NCBI RefSeq assembly: GCF_000818195.1
Contig: NZ_JTHL01000002.1
Location: forward strand, 1-64,000
DNA from: Streptomyces sp. 150FB
GTDB taxonomy: Bacteria > Actinomycetota > Actinomycetes > Streptomycetales > Streptomycetaceae
Length of the DNA stretch: 64,000 nt
Reading direction: 5' to 3'
Shown: positions 33,400 to 41,501 of the stretch, piece by piece
Position numbering within the stretch: the first letter of the stretch is position 1
Layout of the letters: each line of letters opens with the position of its first letter
Translations under genes and position numbers: made by a program
Notes under the pieces: model-generated
The model's database searches: none
What the model was told of the DNA's origin: nothing
Seen by the model: only the letters and a program-made list of their open reading frames with translations

Positions 33400-34347
33400 T
33401 CAGGCGCTGCGGTGGCGGGAGGTCTTCTTCGCCTGCTTCTTGGCCGGCGTCTTCTTCGCAGCGGTCTTCTTCGCCGCGGTGGTCTGCTTCTTCGCAGCGG
33501 TCTTCTTCGCTGAAGCCTTCGGCAGGTCGTGCACGGTCGCGTCCGTCCCGTCGCCTCCGTGTTCGCCGCGTCCCTCGCGGGCCGCCTGGACCGACTCCTC
33601 GAGGGCCGCCATCAGGTCCACCACCTGACCGCCGCGCGGCTGCTCCTGATCCGTCGGGGGCGCCGGCTCCCTGCCCTCCAGCTTCGCCTCGATCATCGCC
33701 TCCACCGCCTCCTGGTAGCGGTCCCGGTATCCGGAGGTGTCCTCGGCGGCCATCGACTCCATCAGCTGGATGGCTCGCTCGATCTCCCCCTCCTCCAGGT
33801 CCACCTGCGGAGGGGCGAGCGACGACGGGTCACGGATCTCGTCAGGCCAGTGCATCTGATGCAGAACCAGGGCCCGGTCCCGGATGGACAGCACGCCGAG
33901 CCGCTCCCGGCCACGCAGCGCGTACTTCGCGATCGCGACCTTCTCACTGCGCTCCAGCGCCGCACGCAGCAGCGTGTAGGGCTTCGCAGCGACGTCCCCG
34001 GCGGCCTCCAGGTAGTAGGAGGTCCCCAGGCGTACCGGATCGATCGTCTCCCGGTCGACGAACGCGACGATCTCGATCGCCCGCGCCGTCGGCAACGGCA
34101 TCTGCGCCAGCTCGTCGTCCGTGACCTCGATCAGACGGTCCTTCGTCAGCTCGTAGCCCTTGCCGATCTCCCCCTCTGAGACCTCCCGGTCCTCGATCTC
34201 GCAGACCTTCCTGTTGCGGACCCGGCCGCCGTCCTCCAGGTGGATCCGGTGGAACCCGATGCTGTGATTCTCGGAAGCAGGCGTGAGCCTCACCGAAATC
34301 GTGACTAGGCCGAACGAAATCGCTCCGGACCAGATACTCGTCGGCAT
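33400..34347 (-). CDS. ku: Ku protein (non-homologous end joining)
   Basis: A 315-residue bacterial Ku. The hallmark start SIWSGAISFGLVTISVRLTPA, the KGYELTKDRLIEVTDDEL segment and the SYYLEAAGD and LRAALERSEKVAIAKYALRGRE segments define the ring domain. A Lys/Ala-rich tail (KKTAAKKTPAKKQAKKTS) ends the protein, typical of streptomycete Kus with extra DNA-binding tails. GGAGATGTGCG precedes ATG 34347. Ku binds DNA ends and recruits LigD; no ligase is in this window. On a linear replicon it may help repair or recircularise ends. Confidence 0.95.
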   Translation of the reverse strand: MPTSIWSGAISFGLVTISVRLTPASENHSIGFHRIHLEDGGRVRNRKVCEIEDREVSEGEIGKGYELTKDRLIEVTDDELAQMPLPTARAIEIVAFVDRETIDPVRLGTSYYLEAAGDVAAKPYTLLRAALERSEKVAIAKYALRGRERLGVLSIRDRALVLHQMHWPDEIRDPSSLAPPQVDLEEGEIERAIQLMESMAAEDTSGYRDRYQEAVEAMIEAKLEGREPAPPTDQEQPRGGQVVDLMAALEESVQAAREGRGEHGGDGTDATVHDLPKASAKKTAAKKQTTAAKKTAAKKTPAKKQAKKTSRHRSA

Positions 34348-34560
34348 CGCACATCTCCCTCTGCCTGGGGACTCCGAGCCTAGGCCGGACCGAGGTTCAC
34401 GGCACGCCGGAGGCTCCTCGCCCTACCTCTTCGCCGGCTGCCTCAGCGTCCGGCTTCTGGTCCCCGGTGCGGGTGGGTCTGGATGGACACGTCGGCGTTC
34501 AAACGACCGTGGCACTTAATGTGGCGCCGGCCCCCAGGCCCCGGGGGGGGGACCACAGGG

Positions 34561-35745
34561 CTACTTCAGCCCGGCAGGCAGCCTCGTCTTCTTGTCCGTA
34601 AAGGCACCGTCGACCTGCTTTCTCGTCAGGTTCTTCACACCGGACAGATTCGCGGCCCTCAGGTCCGCGCCGGCCAGGTCCGCGCCGGCCAGGTCCGCGC
34701 CGTCCAGGTCTGCGCCGGTCAGGTCCGCGTCGGCCAGGATCGCGCCGCCCAGGTCCGCGCGGTGCAGGGTCGCGCCCAATAGGGTCGCGCTGGTCAGGGT
34801 CACGAGGTCCAGGGTCGCGTCGGCCAGGTCCGCGCCGTCCAGGTCTGCGCCAGAGAGAGTCGCGCCCGTCAGGTCCGCGCCCAATAGGGTCGCGTCGGCC
34901 AGGGTCGCGCCGTCCAGGTTCGCGCCAGACAGGTCCGCGCCAGACAGGTCCGCGCCCAATAGGATCGCGCCGGTCAGGGTCCCGCTGGTCAGGGTCGCGC
35001 CGGACAGGTCCGCGCTGTTCAGGTCCGCGCCGGTCAGGTCCGCGCCGGTCAGGGTCGCGCTGGTCAGGGTCGCGCCGGAGAGGTCCGCGCCAGACAGGGC
35101 AGCCCCCTGTGCTGGCCACGCCGGGTCATCACTGGACAGGCCGGCCCTCTTATGTCGCGGGTCTGAAGGGCCGAGTTCGACCTTGGGGAGCCGGGAGGAG
35201 CGGAGGTCGAGGAGGAAGTTTTTGTCGTGAGTAATGTCGCGGGTGGCCAGAATGTTGAGGGCCGCGGTGACGTCGGCCGGAACATCCTGACCCTTCGCGG
35301 GCGGCGTGGCGGCGTGGGTGCGGACGTAGGCAGCCAGGACGTTGTCGATGGTGGGCTGGTCACGGGGGGAGTCCTGCATGATGCGCTCAAGGGCGTAGAT
35401 GCCGCCCAGCCGCACATCCAGCTTGTCTGCACCGAGGTTGCTCACCGCCGCGGTATACCGATCGGTTATCTGCCCCTCCTTGACCAACGCCCGCTCCTCC
35501 GCCGCCTGGACAGCGGCCTGCCTCACCTGCTCATTCGCCTGCCGCGTCTGCACACCCGAGTACCACAGACCCGCCACCGCCACAAGAGAAGCGACCAGGA
35601 CCGACATCAACTCGATCCGCCGCGCCCAGTCCAAACCTCCCGCCCCACCCCCCGAGCCGCCACCCGCCACTCGCGACCGGCTGGGCCGGACGGTAGATCG
35701 GACGGTGCGGCGTAACCGTGGACGGCGTGAAGGCACAGGAGACAT
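34561..35745 (-). CDS. Membrane-anchored pentapeptide-repeat protein
   Basis: A 394-residue protein; ATG 35745 is preferred to 35775. A membrane segment (MSVLVASLVAVAGLWYS) near residue 46-62 is followed by a coiled stretch and the YALERIMQDSPRDQPTIDNVLAAY module. Residues about 215-375 are some 30 A(D/N)LxG-type pentapeptides forming a right-handed beta-helix, encoded by 15-bp DNA repeats at 34650-35095. Family members of this plan are common in Streptomyces; role unknown. The repetitive DNA is prone to length change. Confidence 0.85.
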   Translation of the reverse strand: MSPVPSRRPRLRRTVRSTVRPSRSRVAGGGSGGGAGGLDWARRIELMSVLVASLVAVAGLWYSGVQTRQANEQVRQAAVQAAEERALVKEGQITDRYTAAVSNLGADKLDVRLGGIYALERIMQDSPRDQPTIDNVLAAYVRTHAATPPAKGQDVPADVTAALNILATRDITHDKNFLLDLRSSRLPKVELGPSDPRHKRAGLSSDDPAWPAQGAALSGADLSGATLTSATLTGADLTGADLNSADLSGATLTSGTLTGAILLGADLSGADLSGANLDGATLADATLLGADLTGATLSGADLDGADLADATLDLVTLTSATLLGATLHRADLGGAILADADLTGADLDGADLAGADLAGADLRAANLSGVKNLTRKQVDGAFTDKKTRLPAGLK

Positions 35746-36124
35746 ACGGCATTCGACCGCGAACACCCGCCTCACCGCAGCGATTTCCCCACACCATCAC
35801 AAGCCCGACCCTCCGGCGAAACACCCAACTTGCCCACTCTGTCTGACTTGGGGAAACACTCAAGACCACAAAGCTGCTGTTGTCTTTCCGGACGTGATCG
35901 TCGTGTTTCGCTGGTCAGGCGTAGGAGCGGTTATTGGGTGGGATTCGTGGCCTGTCGCGTTGCTTCTTGTCAGAAGGTCGCGGATGCCGCCAGTCGTTGG
36001 AGTGCACGACACACGCGCCTACGTCTACCTGGGCACCGTCACCGTCGCGGCCACCTTCATCTGGCTCCGCACGTGATCGGCCCGGAAGGACCTAAGCTGA
36101 TCCTGGCAGCAGCGGAGAAGGAGC
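35746..36124. other. Intergenic region between divergent genes, 379 bp
   Basis: Separates the pentapeptide gene from the sigma-factor gene and must hold both promoters. Frames that cross it show no family motif. No strong hairpin or repeat seen. Confidence 0.5.
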
Positions 36125-37099
36125 GTGGGTGTGACGGCAGGAGAGGACGGCTTCGACTGTCGGCTCGAACCGTTCCGCACGGAGCTGCTGGCCTACTGCT
36201 ACCGGATGCTCGGCTCCGCCCACGACGCCGAGGACCTGGTCCAGGACACGTACCTCAGGGCGTGGCGGGCACGGGAGTGGTACGACGATACCCGCAGCTC
36301 GCTGCGCACCTGGCTCTACCGGATCGCGACGAACGTCTGCCTGACCGCCCTGGAGGCCCGCGGGCGCCGTCCCCTGCCGTCGGGGCTGGTGGCTGCGTCG
36401 GACCCGCTCGGGCCACTCGTCTTGGGGGAGAACTCCTGGCTCCAGCCCCTGCCGGACTCGCTGCTGAAGGTGGGCGATCCGGCCGGGGCCGCGATCGACC
36501 GCAGCAGCCTGCGCCTGGCGTTCGCGGCCGCCCTGCAGCATCTGTCGGCGCGTCAGCGCGGAGCGCTGATCCTGCGTGACGTACTCGATTTCTCTGCGTC
36601 CGAGGCGGCGGAGATCCTCGGTACCACCACCGTGTCGGTGAACAGTTCGCTGCAACGGGCGCGTACCCGGGTGAAGGAGGCCGGAGTCGGGCAGGAATGT
36701 CTCAGCGAGCCGTCCGCAGCCGAGCAGCGCGCCTGGGTCGACCGTTATATGAAGGCGTTCGAGCAGGCCGACGTCGAGGGGCTCAAGCGGCTTCTCACCG
36801 AGGACGTGCTCATGGAGATGCCGCCGATGCTCAACTGGTTTACCGGCCGCGGCAATTACGGGCTGTTCATGGAGTGGGTCTTCGGGGCGGCCGGAACGGG
36901 CTGGCGGCTGGAGCCGGTCACGGCCAACGGCGGCCAGCCCGGGTTCGCCGCCTACCAGCGGGTCGGTGACGGTTACCGGCTGCACACGCTCCAGGTCTTC
37001 ACCGTCACCGCTGAGGGCATCAGCCGGAACTCGGTCTTCCAGGATCCCGAGGTCTTCGCGGCCTTCGGTCTGCCGACCGAACTCGACGACATCTCCTGA
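36125..37099 (+). CDS. ECF sigma factor with SnoaL-like C-terminal domain
   Basis: A 324-residue sigma factor starting at GTG 36125 after GGAGAAGGAG. Region 2: LLAYCYRMLGSAHDAEDLVQ, TYLRAWRAREWYDD, SLRTWLYRIATNVC. Region 4: LSARQRGALILRDVLDFSAS, EAAEILGTTTVSVNSSLQRA. Residues about 200-320 are an NTF2/SnoaL-like domain (WVDRYMKAFEQADVEGLKRL), the arrangement of the SigG/TIGR02960-type ECF group. The next gene encodes another SnoaL-like protein and is probably co-regulated. Confidence 0.9.
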   Translation: MGVTAGEDGFDCRLEPFRTELLAYCYRMLGSAHDAEDLVQDTYLRAWRAREWYDDTRSSLRTWLYRIATNVCLTALEARGRRPLPSGLVAASDPLGPLVLGENSWLQPLPDSLLKVGDPAGAAIDRSSLRLAFAAALQHLSARQRGALILRDVLDFSASEAAEILGTTTVSVNSSLQRARTRVKEAGVGQECLSEPSAAEQRAWVDRYMKAFEQADVEGLKRLLTEDVLMEMPPMLNWFTGRGNYGLFMEWVFGAAGTGWRLEPVTANGGQPGFAAYQRVGDGYRLHTLQVFTVTAEGISRNSVFQDPEVFAAFGLPTELDDIS

Positions 37100-37192
37100 C
37101 CGCAGGTGCGATGAGTTTCGACCCTGGCGCCGGTATGTACTGACGAGTTCGCCCGGAACACCCCGGGCCAGCCGTTCACCAGGGAGAATTCG

Positions 37193-37603
37193 ATGTCAGA
37201 GAGTCGTGCGGAAGACGTGGCCGCGATCAGGGCCGTGCTGGCCGCCTCCTACCAGGCGTGGGACGACGGAGACGCCGACGGCATGGTCGCCGACTACACC
37301 GCGGACGCCACCGCCATCATGACCGGCTCGCTCCGCGACAGCCGTGACGTGATCCGCCAGAACATGGCACTGGGCTTCGACGGGCCACTCAAGGGCAGTT
37401 CGACCTACAACGAGCAGCTCAGCCTCCGTTTCCTCGGCAGGGACGGCGCGATCGTCGTCAGCAAGTCCGGCATCCTGTTCCCCGGCGAGACCGAGGTCCC
37501 GGACCCGCGCAAGGTGAACGCGACCTGGGTGCTGGAGAAGCGGGACGGCCAGTGGCTGATCGCCGCCTACCACAACAGCCCGGTGCTGGCGACAGCGAAC
37601 TGA
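37193..37603 (+). CDS. SgcJ/EcaC-like (SnoaL/DUF4440) protein
   Basis: A 136-residue protein starting at ATG 37193 with AGGGAG upstream. ADGMVADYTADATAIMTGS, RDVIRQNMALGFDGPLKG and WVLEKRDGQWLIAAYHNSP are the pattern of the SgcJ/EcaC family within the NTF2-like fold. Such proteins bind small molecules or act as minor enzymes. It follows the sigma factor by 93 bp. Confidence 0.85.
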   Translation: MSESRAEDVAAIRAVLAASYQAWDDGDADGMVADYTADATAIMTGSLRDSRDVIRQNMALGFDGPLKGSSTYNEQLSLRFLGRDGAIVVSKSGILFPGETEVPDPRKVNATWVLEKRDGQWLIAAYHNSPVLATAN

Positions 37604-37610
37604 GCCCTCG

Positions 37611-37771
37611 GATCTGTCCGGCAGATCTTCGCGGGCGCACGCCGTGTGGCACGGCGCCTCGTCGCGTTGGCAAAACACCCTAGTAGCTCCGCTACGAAGG
37701 GTGCTCTGCCGCCTTGCGATGTGCCCCACCAGGCGCCGTGCGGTGATCCGCGAAGATCGGCCGGACAGACC
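37611..37771. repeat. About 160-bp imperfect palindrome
   Basis: The left arm (TCTGTCCGGCAGATCTTCGC, then ACGGCGCCT, TTGGCAAAACACCC, GTAGC) matches the inverted right arm (TCTGTCCGGCCGATCTTCGC, ACGGCGCCT, GGCAGAGCACCC, GTAGC) with a TCC loop at about 37688. The arms have small insertions relative to each other. No gene is inside. Candidates are a MITE-like repeat or a structured RNA/terminator. Confidence 0.7.
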
Positions 37772-37785
37772 TGCACCACCAGGGC

Positions 37786-38154
37786 CTACTCCGGAGCGCG
37801 GATCCCTTGGTACCCGGGGCCGAGTCCCCGCCGCCGCGAACGCCAACCCTGCGCCGGGAGCCCCGTCCCGGCCCCCGGCACTGTGCTCTCCTCCTGGTCC
37901 TGGATGTCCGTGCCTCCGGCGTGGCACAGCAGCGCCACGGTGGCAGCGGGTACGGAGGACAGGATCCGAGCCGCCTCCGGGTCGATCGCCGACAGAGCCC
38001 GCACGACTGTGTCGACGGCGTCTTCGACGGCGGGCAGGTTCCAGGCGCCGGGGCTGGCTGCATCAGCCAGGTGACATGCACCATCGGCGAGGGACTCAGC
38101 GAGGTCCTGGACACCCGGCGCGGCCCGGTCAGGCAGAAGCAGGAGAGGGTTCAT
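37786..38154 (-). CDS. Hypothetical protein, paralogue of 26833-27222
   Basis: A 122-residue protein; ATG 38154 aligns with the paralogue's start. Shared segments are DRAAPGV, GACHLADA, ALSAIDPEAARIL and the end RRRGLGPGYQGIRAPE. Helical first half, low-complexity linker, conserved basic tail. Function unknown. Confidence 0.65.
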   Translation of the reverse strand: MNPLLLLPDRAAPGVQDLAESLADGACHLADAASPGAWNLPAVEDAVDTVVRALSAIDPEAARILSSVPAATVALLCHAGGTDIQDQEESTVPGAGTGLPAQGWRSRRRGLGPGYQGIRAPE

Positions 38155-38504
38155 GCCCGGATCAACGGCCGGTGCGGAGGAAAGTACACGGCGGACTGTC
38201 ACATCCCATGATCAGCGACACCGTAGGAAGACACGCAGCCTCGGGCCGATCCTGCTGTACAGCGAGGGAACGTGCCTCAGCCTCCGGCGCCGTCGGCACG
38301 GATGTCCTGAACTGCGAGGGCCGGTGGGGCGACCTTCTTCATACAGGTGGCTGGCGACCGCAGCTCGTGGCGCTTCGTACCGGTTGCTTTTAGTGTCCGG
38401 TGGCGACGGCGTTCCGCGGCCGTTGGCTGTTGGGGGCGTTGGGTCAGCGTTTGACGCGGTTGCGGACGGCCAGGACTGCCAGGCCCAGAAGGATGTGGGT
38501 GCCT
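38155..38504. other. Non-coding stretch with a short gene-end remnant
   Basis: No complete gene. The last 61 bp on the minus strand read THILLGLAVLAVRNRVKR and stop at 38444, which looks like the hydrophobic C-terminal end of a gene cut off by the element that begins at 38505. Nothing else seen. Confidence 0.4.
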
Positions 38505-39068
38505 GTCTCACTGAAGGTTGCCCATTCTCACCGAAGATTGGCCACGGCTGTCCGGTCAGCGCAGGCGTGAGAGTCGCAACAGAGCCTCGTTGCGGACTTC
38601 GGGGTCACGATCCGATGCCAGTGTTCGGAGTTGCGTGATCAGCTCGTCGCCGTCCTGTCCGGTCGCCCAGCGTGGGTCAAAGTCAAGTTCCGCAGCCAGC
38701 TGATCAGCGGTTCCCTCGTCAGACGCGGCTGCACGGGCCGCGAGCACGGCACGTAGGCCGGCCAGATCTCTCCGAGCCAACAGAGCCGCCGCAGTATCCG
38801 AGGTCACTCCGGTGTCCTGAGCGTCCAGCAGGAGACAGCGCAGGACACTGGCGACACTCTCGATCCGAGACGCTGCCGCCAAACGTCGTCCTGCAGCGGC
38901 TCTCGCGGACCAGCCTGGAGATTCCGCTGCGGCGATCGCGTCGCGAAGCCCTAGTTCGGTGAAGTCTTCCACGGCACCAGGCTCCCACCGGGATGTCGCG
39001 ATCAAGCTTCGTTGAGACAACACCGCAGCGGTCAATGTCCGGTGAGATTGGTCAACCTTCAGTGAGAC
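38505..39068. mobile_element. Transposase-less element with about 38-bp inverted ends
   Basis: The left end GTCTCACTGAAGGTTG (38505) continues CCCATTCTCACCGAAGATTG; the right end, read inward from 39068, is GTCTCACTGAAGGTTG then ACCAATCTCACCGGACATTG. About 33 of 38 positions agree. Each end has two related sub-repeats of the type TCTCACYGAAGRTTG, as expected for paired transposase-binding sites. The interior encodes only a HEAT-like protein, so the element would need a transposase in trans. No clear target duplication is seen. Confidence 0.65.
38556..38972 (-). CDS. HEAT-repeat-like small protein
   Basis: About 138 residues from GTG 38972; the frame is open to TTG 39035 within the right inverted end. 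The helical repeats (GWSARAAAGRRLAAASRIES, SDTAAALLARRDLAGLRAVL, LASDRDPEVRNEALLRLSRL) look like HEAT repeats. It fills the whole interior of the inverted-end element, so it is a passenger gene. Function unknown. Confidence 0.65.
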   Translation of the reverse strand: MEDFTELGLRDAIAAAESPGWSARAAAGRRLAAASRIESVASVLRCLLLDAQDTGVTSDTAAALLARRDLAGLRAVLAARAAASDEGTADQLAAELDFDPRWATGQDGDELITQLRTLASDRDPEVRNEALLRLSRLR

Positions 39069-39114
39069 GGGACAGCGGGAAGGGCGACGAGCTCCAGACA
39101 GAGCACCTGCCAGT

Positions 39115-39142
39115 GAGCTGGTTTACCGCGGTAAACCAGCTC
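39115..39142. promoter_or_regulatory. parS-like 28-bp palindrome upstream of parA
   Basis: The half-site is GAGCTGGTTTACCG, followed directly by its complement. The inner 18 bp (GGTTTACCG and complement) recur exactly inside parB at 40826. Likely centromere or operator for ParB. It lies 115 bp before the parA start. Confidence 0.75.
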
Positions 39143-39256
39143 TTCTGCGAATCGCGGCTTCCATGGGTGCGGCAGACGCGACTGAGCCACAGGCCGTCTG
39201 GAATGATGCCTTCTGCCCGAAGTACCGGAACCATCGGGAAGCAAACGGAGCATCAC

Positions 39257-39919
39257 ATGCCAGCAAGCGTCTACGTCGTGTCCATCGACCCACAGGCATC
39301 AACGGTCTGGTGGGCAAACCGAATCACTGATCTGCCCTTCGACTTCTCGCAGGAGCACGAGAACCCGGAGAACCTCTCGATCCTCCGGGATACCGGCGCG
39401 AGGGTCCACGTCATCGCCAACCAGAAGGGCGGGGTGGGTAAGACCACCACCACGCTGAATCTGGGAGCGGTGTGCGCGGACGTTCTGAAGTCCTCTCAGA
39501 AGGGCTTGCAGCACGTCTTCATCGACACACCAGGCAGCCTCCAGGATGAAAACCTGCTCCTAGAGGCGCTCAAGTACGCGCACGACGTCATCATCCCCAT
39601 GCCGCCTGAGGGACTCGCCTTCGACCCGACAGCTCGTACGGTCAAGAAGGTCATCGAGCCGACGGGACTTCCCTACCGGGTCGTCATCAACAACTGGGAT
39701 CCTCGCGATGGCACCGCTGATCTTGAGGAGTCACAGCAGTACGTCGACGCCCAGGGGTGGCCTCGCGCGCAGACCGTGATCCGGCGTTACAAGGTCCACA
39801 CCCGCGCCTCTGTCGAAGGCCGCGTTGTCACGCAGTACCCGAAGAACCGGGTGGCAATGGAGGCACGCGAAGACTTCTTCCGCCTGGCGCTCGAACTCGG
39901 CTACGGGGGGGCAGCGTGA
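39257..39919 (+). CDS. parA: ParA partition ATPase with block-swapped N-terminus
   Basis: A 220-residue ParA-type ATPase; ATG 39257 has GGAG seven bases upstream. Conserved parts are KGGVGKTTTTLNLGAV (Walker A), SIDPQASTVWWANRI (A' region), HVFIDTPGSL (Walker B) and the C-terminal PYRVVINNWDPRDG and YPKNRVAMEAREDFFRLALE. In every ParA I know the KGGVGKTT block precedes the DPQAS block; here DPQAS is at residues 11-15 and KGGVGKTT at 57-64. The two blocks (39263-39397 and 39398-39505) appear to have traded places with clean joints. Overlaps parB by one base (TGATG). Confidence 0.85.
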   Translation: MPASVYVVSIDPQASTVWWANRITDLPFDFSQEHENPENLSILRDTGARVHVIANQKGGVGKTTTTLNLGAVCADVLKSSQKGLQHVFIDTPGSLQDENLLLEALKYAHDVIIPMPPEGLAFDPTARTVKKVIEPTGLPYRVVINNWDPRDGTADLEESQQYVDAQGWPRAQTVIRRYKVHTRASVEGRVVTQYPKNRVAMEAREDFFRLALELGYGGAA

Positions 39920-41118
39920 TGGCCGGACGCCGAACCAGTCTCGCCTCGCTCGCTGGTGCCAAAGTCGACGACGTTCCCGGCAAGAGCGACCCCCTGCTGC
40001 TCACTCTGCCCCTGACGAAGCTGGTCCCCACCCGCTTCAACCCGCGGCGGAACTTCGGTACGCAGGACGACCTGAAGGCCTTCGGCCTGGTCCTCAAGAA
40101 GCGTCAGCTCCAGCCGGCCGTCGTGGTCTCCCGTGCGGGTTACTTGAAGTTGTGGCCGGCTGAGGAAGAGAACGTCGGGGAAACCCCCTACGTCATCGCC
40201 AACGGGGAGCGCCGCTTCCGCGGCTCGCTGGCTGCTGGCCTTCTCACGCTGAACGTCGTCCACAACGAGGATGTCGCTGCTTCCCGAGCGGATTTCCTCG
40301 ACGCTGTGCTGTCGGAGAACATCGACCGTGAAGACCTTGATCCGATCGAACGAGCCATCGGCATCGAGACGATGGTGCTCGAACTCGGCGGGGCTGATCA
40401 GGTTGCAGCGCACTACGAAAAGACGAAGGGCTGGGTCAGCCAGCAGCGCAAGCTGCTGAAACTGACCCCCGCCCTTCAGGCCTTGGTGAGTTCTCGAGAG
40501 ATGCCGGTCCGGGTTGCCCGGGACATCGCCGGCCTCAGCGCCGACGAACAGCCAAGGGCATGGGCGGCGGAGACCGCGCGGCGTACCGAGGCGAAGTCCG
40601 CACCCCGTATCCGGCAACTGCCCAAGCAGACCACGACCCCAACGCTTCGGTCTGAGGTCGGAGAAGCGAGCACCACGTCCGTAGTAGCGGCACCGGGGCG
40701 TGAAGGGCTGGGTCAGCCAGCAGCGCAAGTTACTGAAATCATCCCCCGCCCTTCAGAGCCAGCGGGCACCACGTCCGTGGTAGCGACACCGGGGCGCACC
40801 GCATCAGGTCATGGGGACGGAGAGCGGTTTACCGCGGTAAACCAGAAACCGGAGCAGAGCAGCGGCGACACTGCTCTGCTTGCCGAGCCCACTCCTGGTT
40901 CGGCTCCAAAGCCGCCGATCAAAATGCCTTGGCACGACGGAGCCGCTGCCATGGACATCGCCTACGACAGCCTGGTCAAACACCTACAGAAACACAAAGC
41001 ACTGGCCCGATACACGGAGCTCGCTGGCGGGCCCGAGGGCTTCGCTGCCGATCTCGTAGCGAGCAGCACTCCAGAGTTCAGGGCTCGGTTGATCGACCTA
41101 CTCATTGAGGCCGACTAA
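39919..41118 (+). CDS. parB: ParB centromere-binding protein
   Basis: A 399-residue ParB. N-terminal ParB/Srx domain: LPLTKLVPTRFNPRRNF, YVIANGERRFRGSLAAG (the GERRxR-type box), SENIDREDLDPIERAIG. Helix-turn-helix: AAHYEKTKGWVSQQRKLLKL. A long low-complexity linker with two TTSVVA(A/T)PGR repeats leads to a C-terminal helical domain (AMDIAYDSLVKHLQKHKALA). The start overlaps the parA stop. One of two parS-like palindromes lies in the linker coding region. Confidence 0.92.
   Translation: MAGRRTSLASLAGAKVDDVPGKSDPLLLTLPLTKLVPTRFNPRRNFGTQDDLKAFGLVLKKRQLQPAVVVSRAGYLKLWPAEEENVGETPYVIANGERRFRGSLAAGLLTLNVVHNEDVAASRADFLDAVLSENIDREDLDPIERAIGIETMVLELGGADQVAAHYEKTKGWVSQQRKLLKLTPALQALVSSREMPVRVARDIAGLSADEQPRAWAAETARRTEAKSAPRIRQLPKQTTTPTLRSEVGEASTTSVVAAPGREGLGQPAAQVTEIIPRPSEPAGTTSVVATPGRTASGHGDGERFTAVNQKPEQSSGDTALLAEPTPGSAPKPPIKMPWHDGAAAMDIAYDSLVKHLQKHKALARYTELAGGPEGFAADLVASSTPEFRARLIDLLIEAD
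40826..40843. promoter_or_regulatory. Second parS-like 18-bp palindrome, inside parB
   Basis: GGTTTACCG followed by CGGTAAACC, identical to the core of the palindrome at 39115-39142. It encodes RFTAVNQ within the ParB linker, suggesting that the DNA sequence itself is under selection. Confidence 0.7.
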
Positions 41119-41136
41119 GCGCCCTCAAAACACAAA

Positions 41137-41174
41137 AAGCCCTGTCCCACGGCGCGGGCCGTGGGACAGGGCTT
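41137..41174 (+). terminator. Strong terminator of parAB
   Basis: A 17-bp perfect stem (AAGCCCTGTCCCACGGC with its complement) around a 4-nt loop, 18 bp after the parB stop. The A tract before the stem and TT after it make it usable in both directions. Confidence 0.85.
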
Positions 41175-41222
41175 CGGTATGCGGGGCCCTCTGGGTTTGG
41201 TCAAGCGGCTTGGGACTGCGCC

Positions 41223-41501
41223 TCAGATGTCGGCTGCCGGTTCGGCTCCGAGGTGTGCGTAGATCCAGCCTGCCGAGGCATCGGTGGAGCGGACAGCTTC
41301 GTAGACATGCCGAGTCGGGCCTGCTGGTCCGCCGCTCGCCCGCAAGGGCGAGGGCGGCGTCCCGTCCTGGCGAAGGTGAACGATCTTGGTGCGGCCTTCG
41401 AAGGGGCCACCGACGACCTGGATGCCGACGGTGTTGTTGACAGCCTCACCGATGAGCCAGCGATGGACGGTCTTCATGTGCTCGGAGTCTTCGGCGGCCA
41501 T
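41223..41501 (-). CDS. Hypothetical small protein
   Basis: A 92-residue protein from ATG 41501 (GTG 41507 also possible). Segments HMKTVHRWLIGEAVNN, GIQVVGGPFEGRTKIVHLRQ and GWIYAHLGAEP look like a small beta-rich fold. It converges on the parAB terminator. No family recognised. Confidence 0.5.
   Translation of the reverse strand: MAAEDSEHMKTVHRWLIGEAVNNTVGIQVVGGPFEGRTKIVHLRQDGTPPSPLRASGGPAGPTRHVYEAVRSTDASAGWIYAHLGAEPAADI

Noticed and set aside
34650..35095. CRISPR-like regular repeat
   Set aside because: The 15-bp period is the codon pattern of pentapeptide repeats in an open gene; there are no unique spacers.
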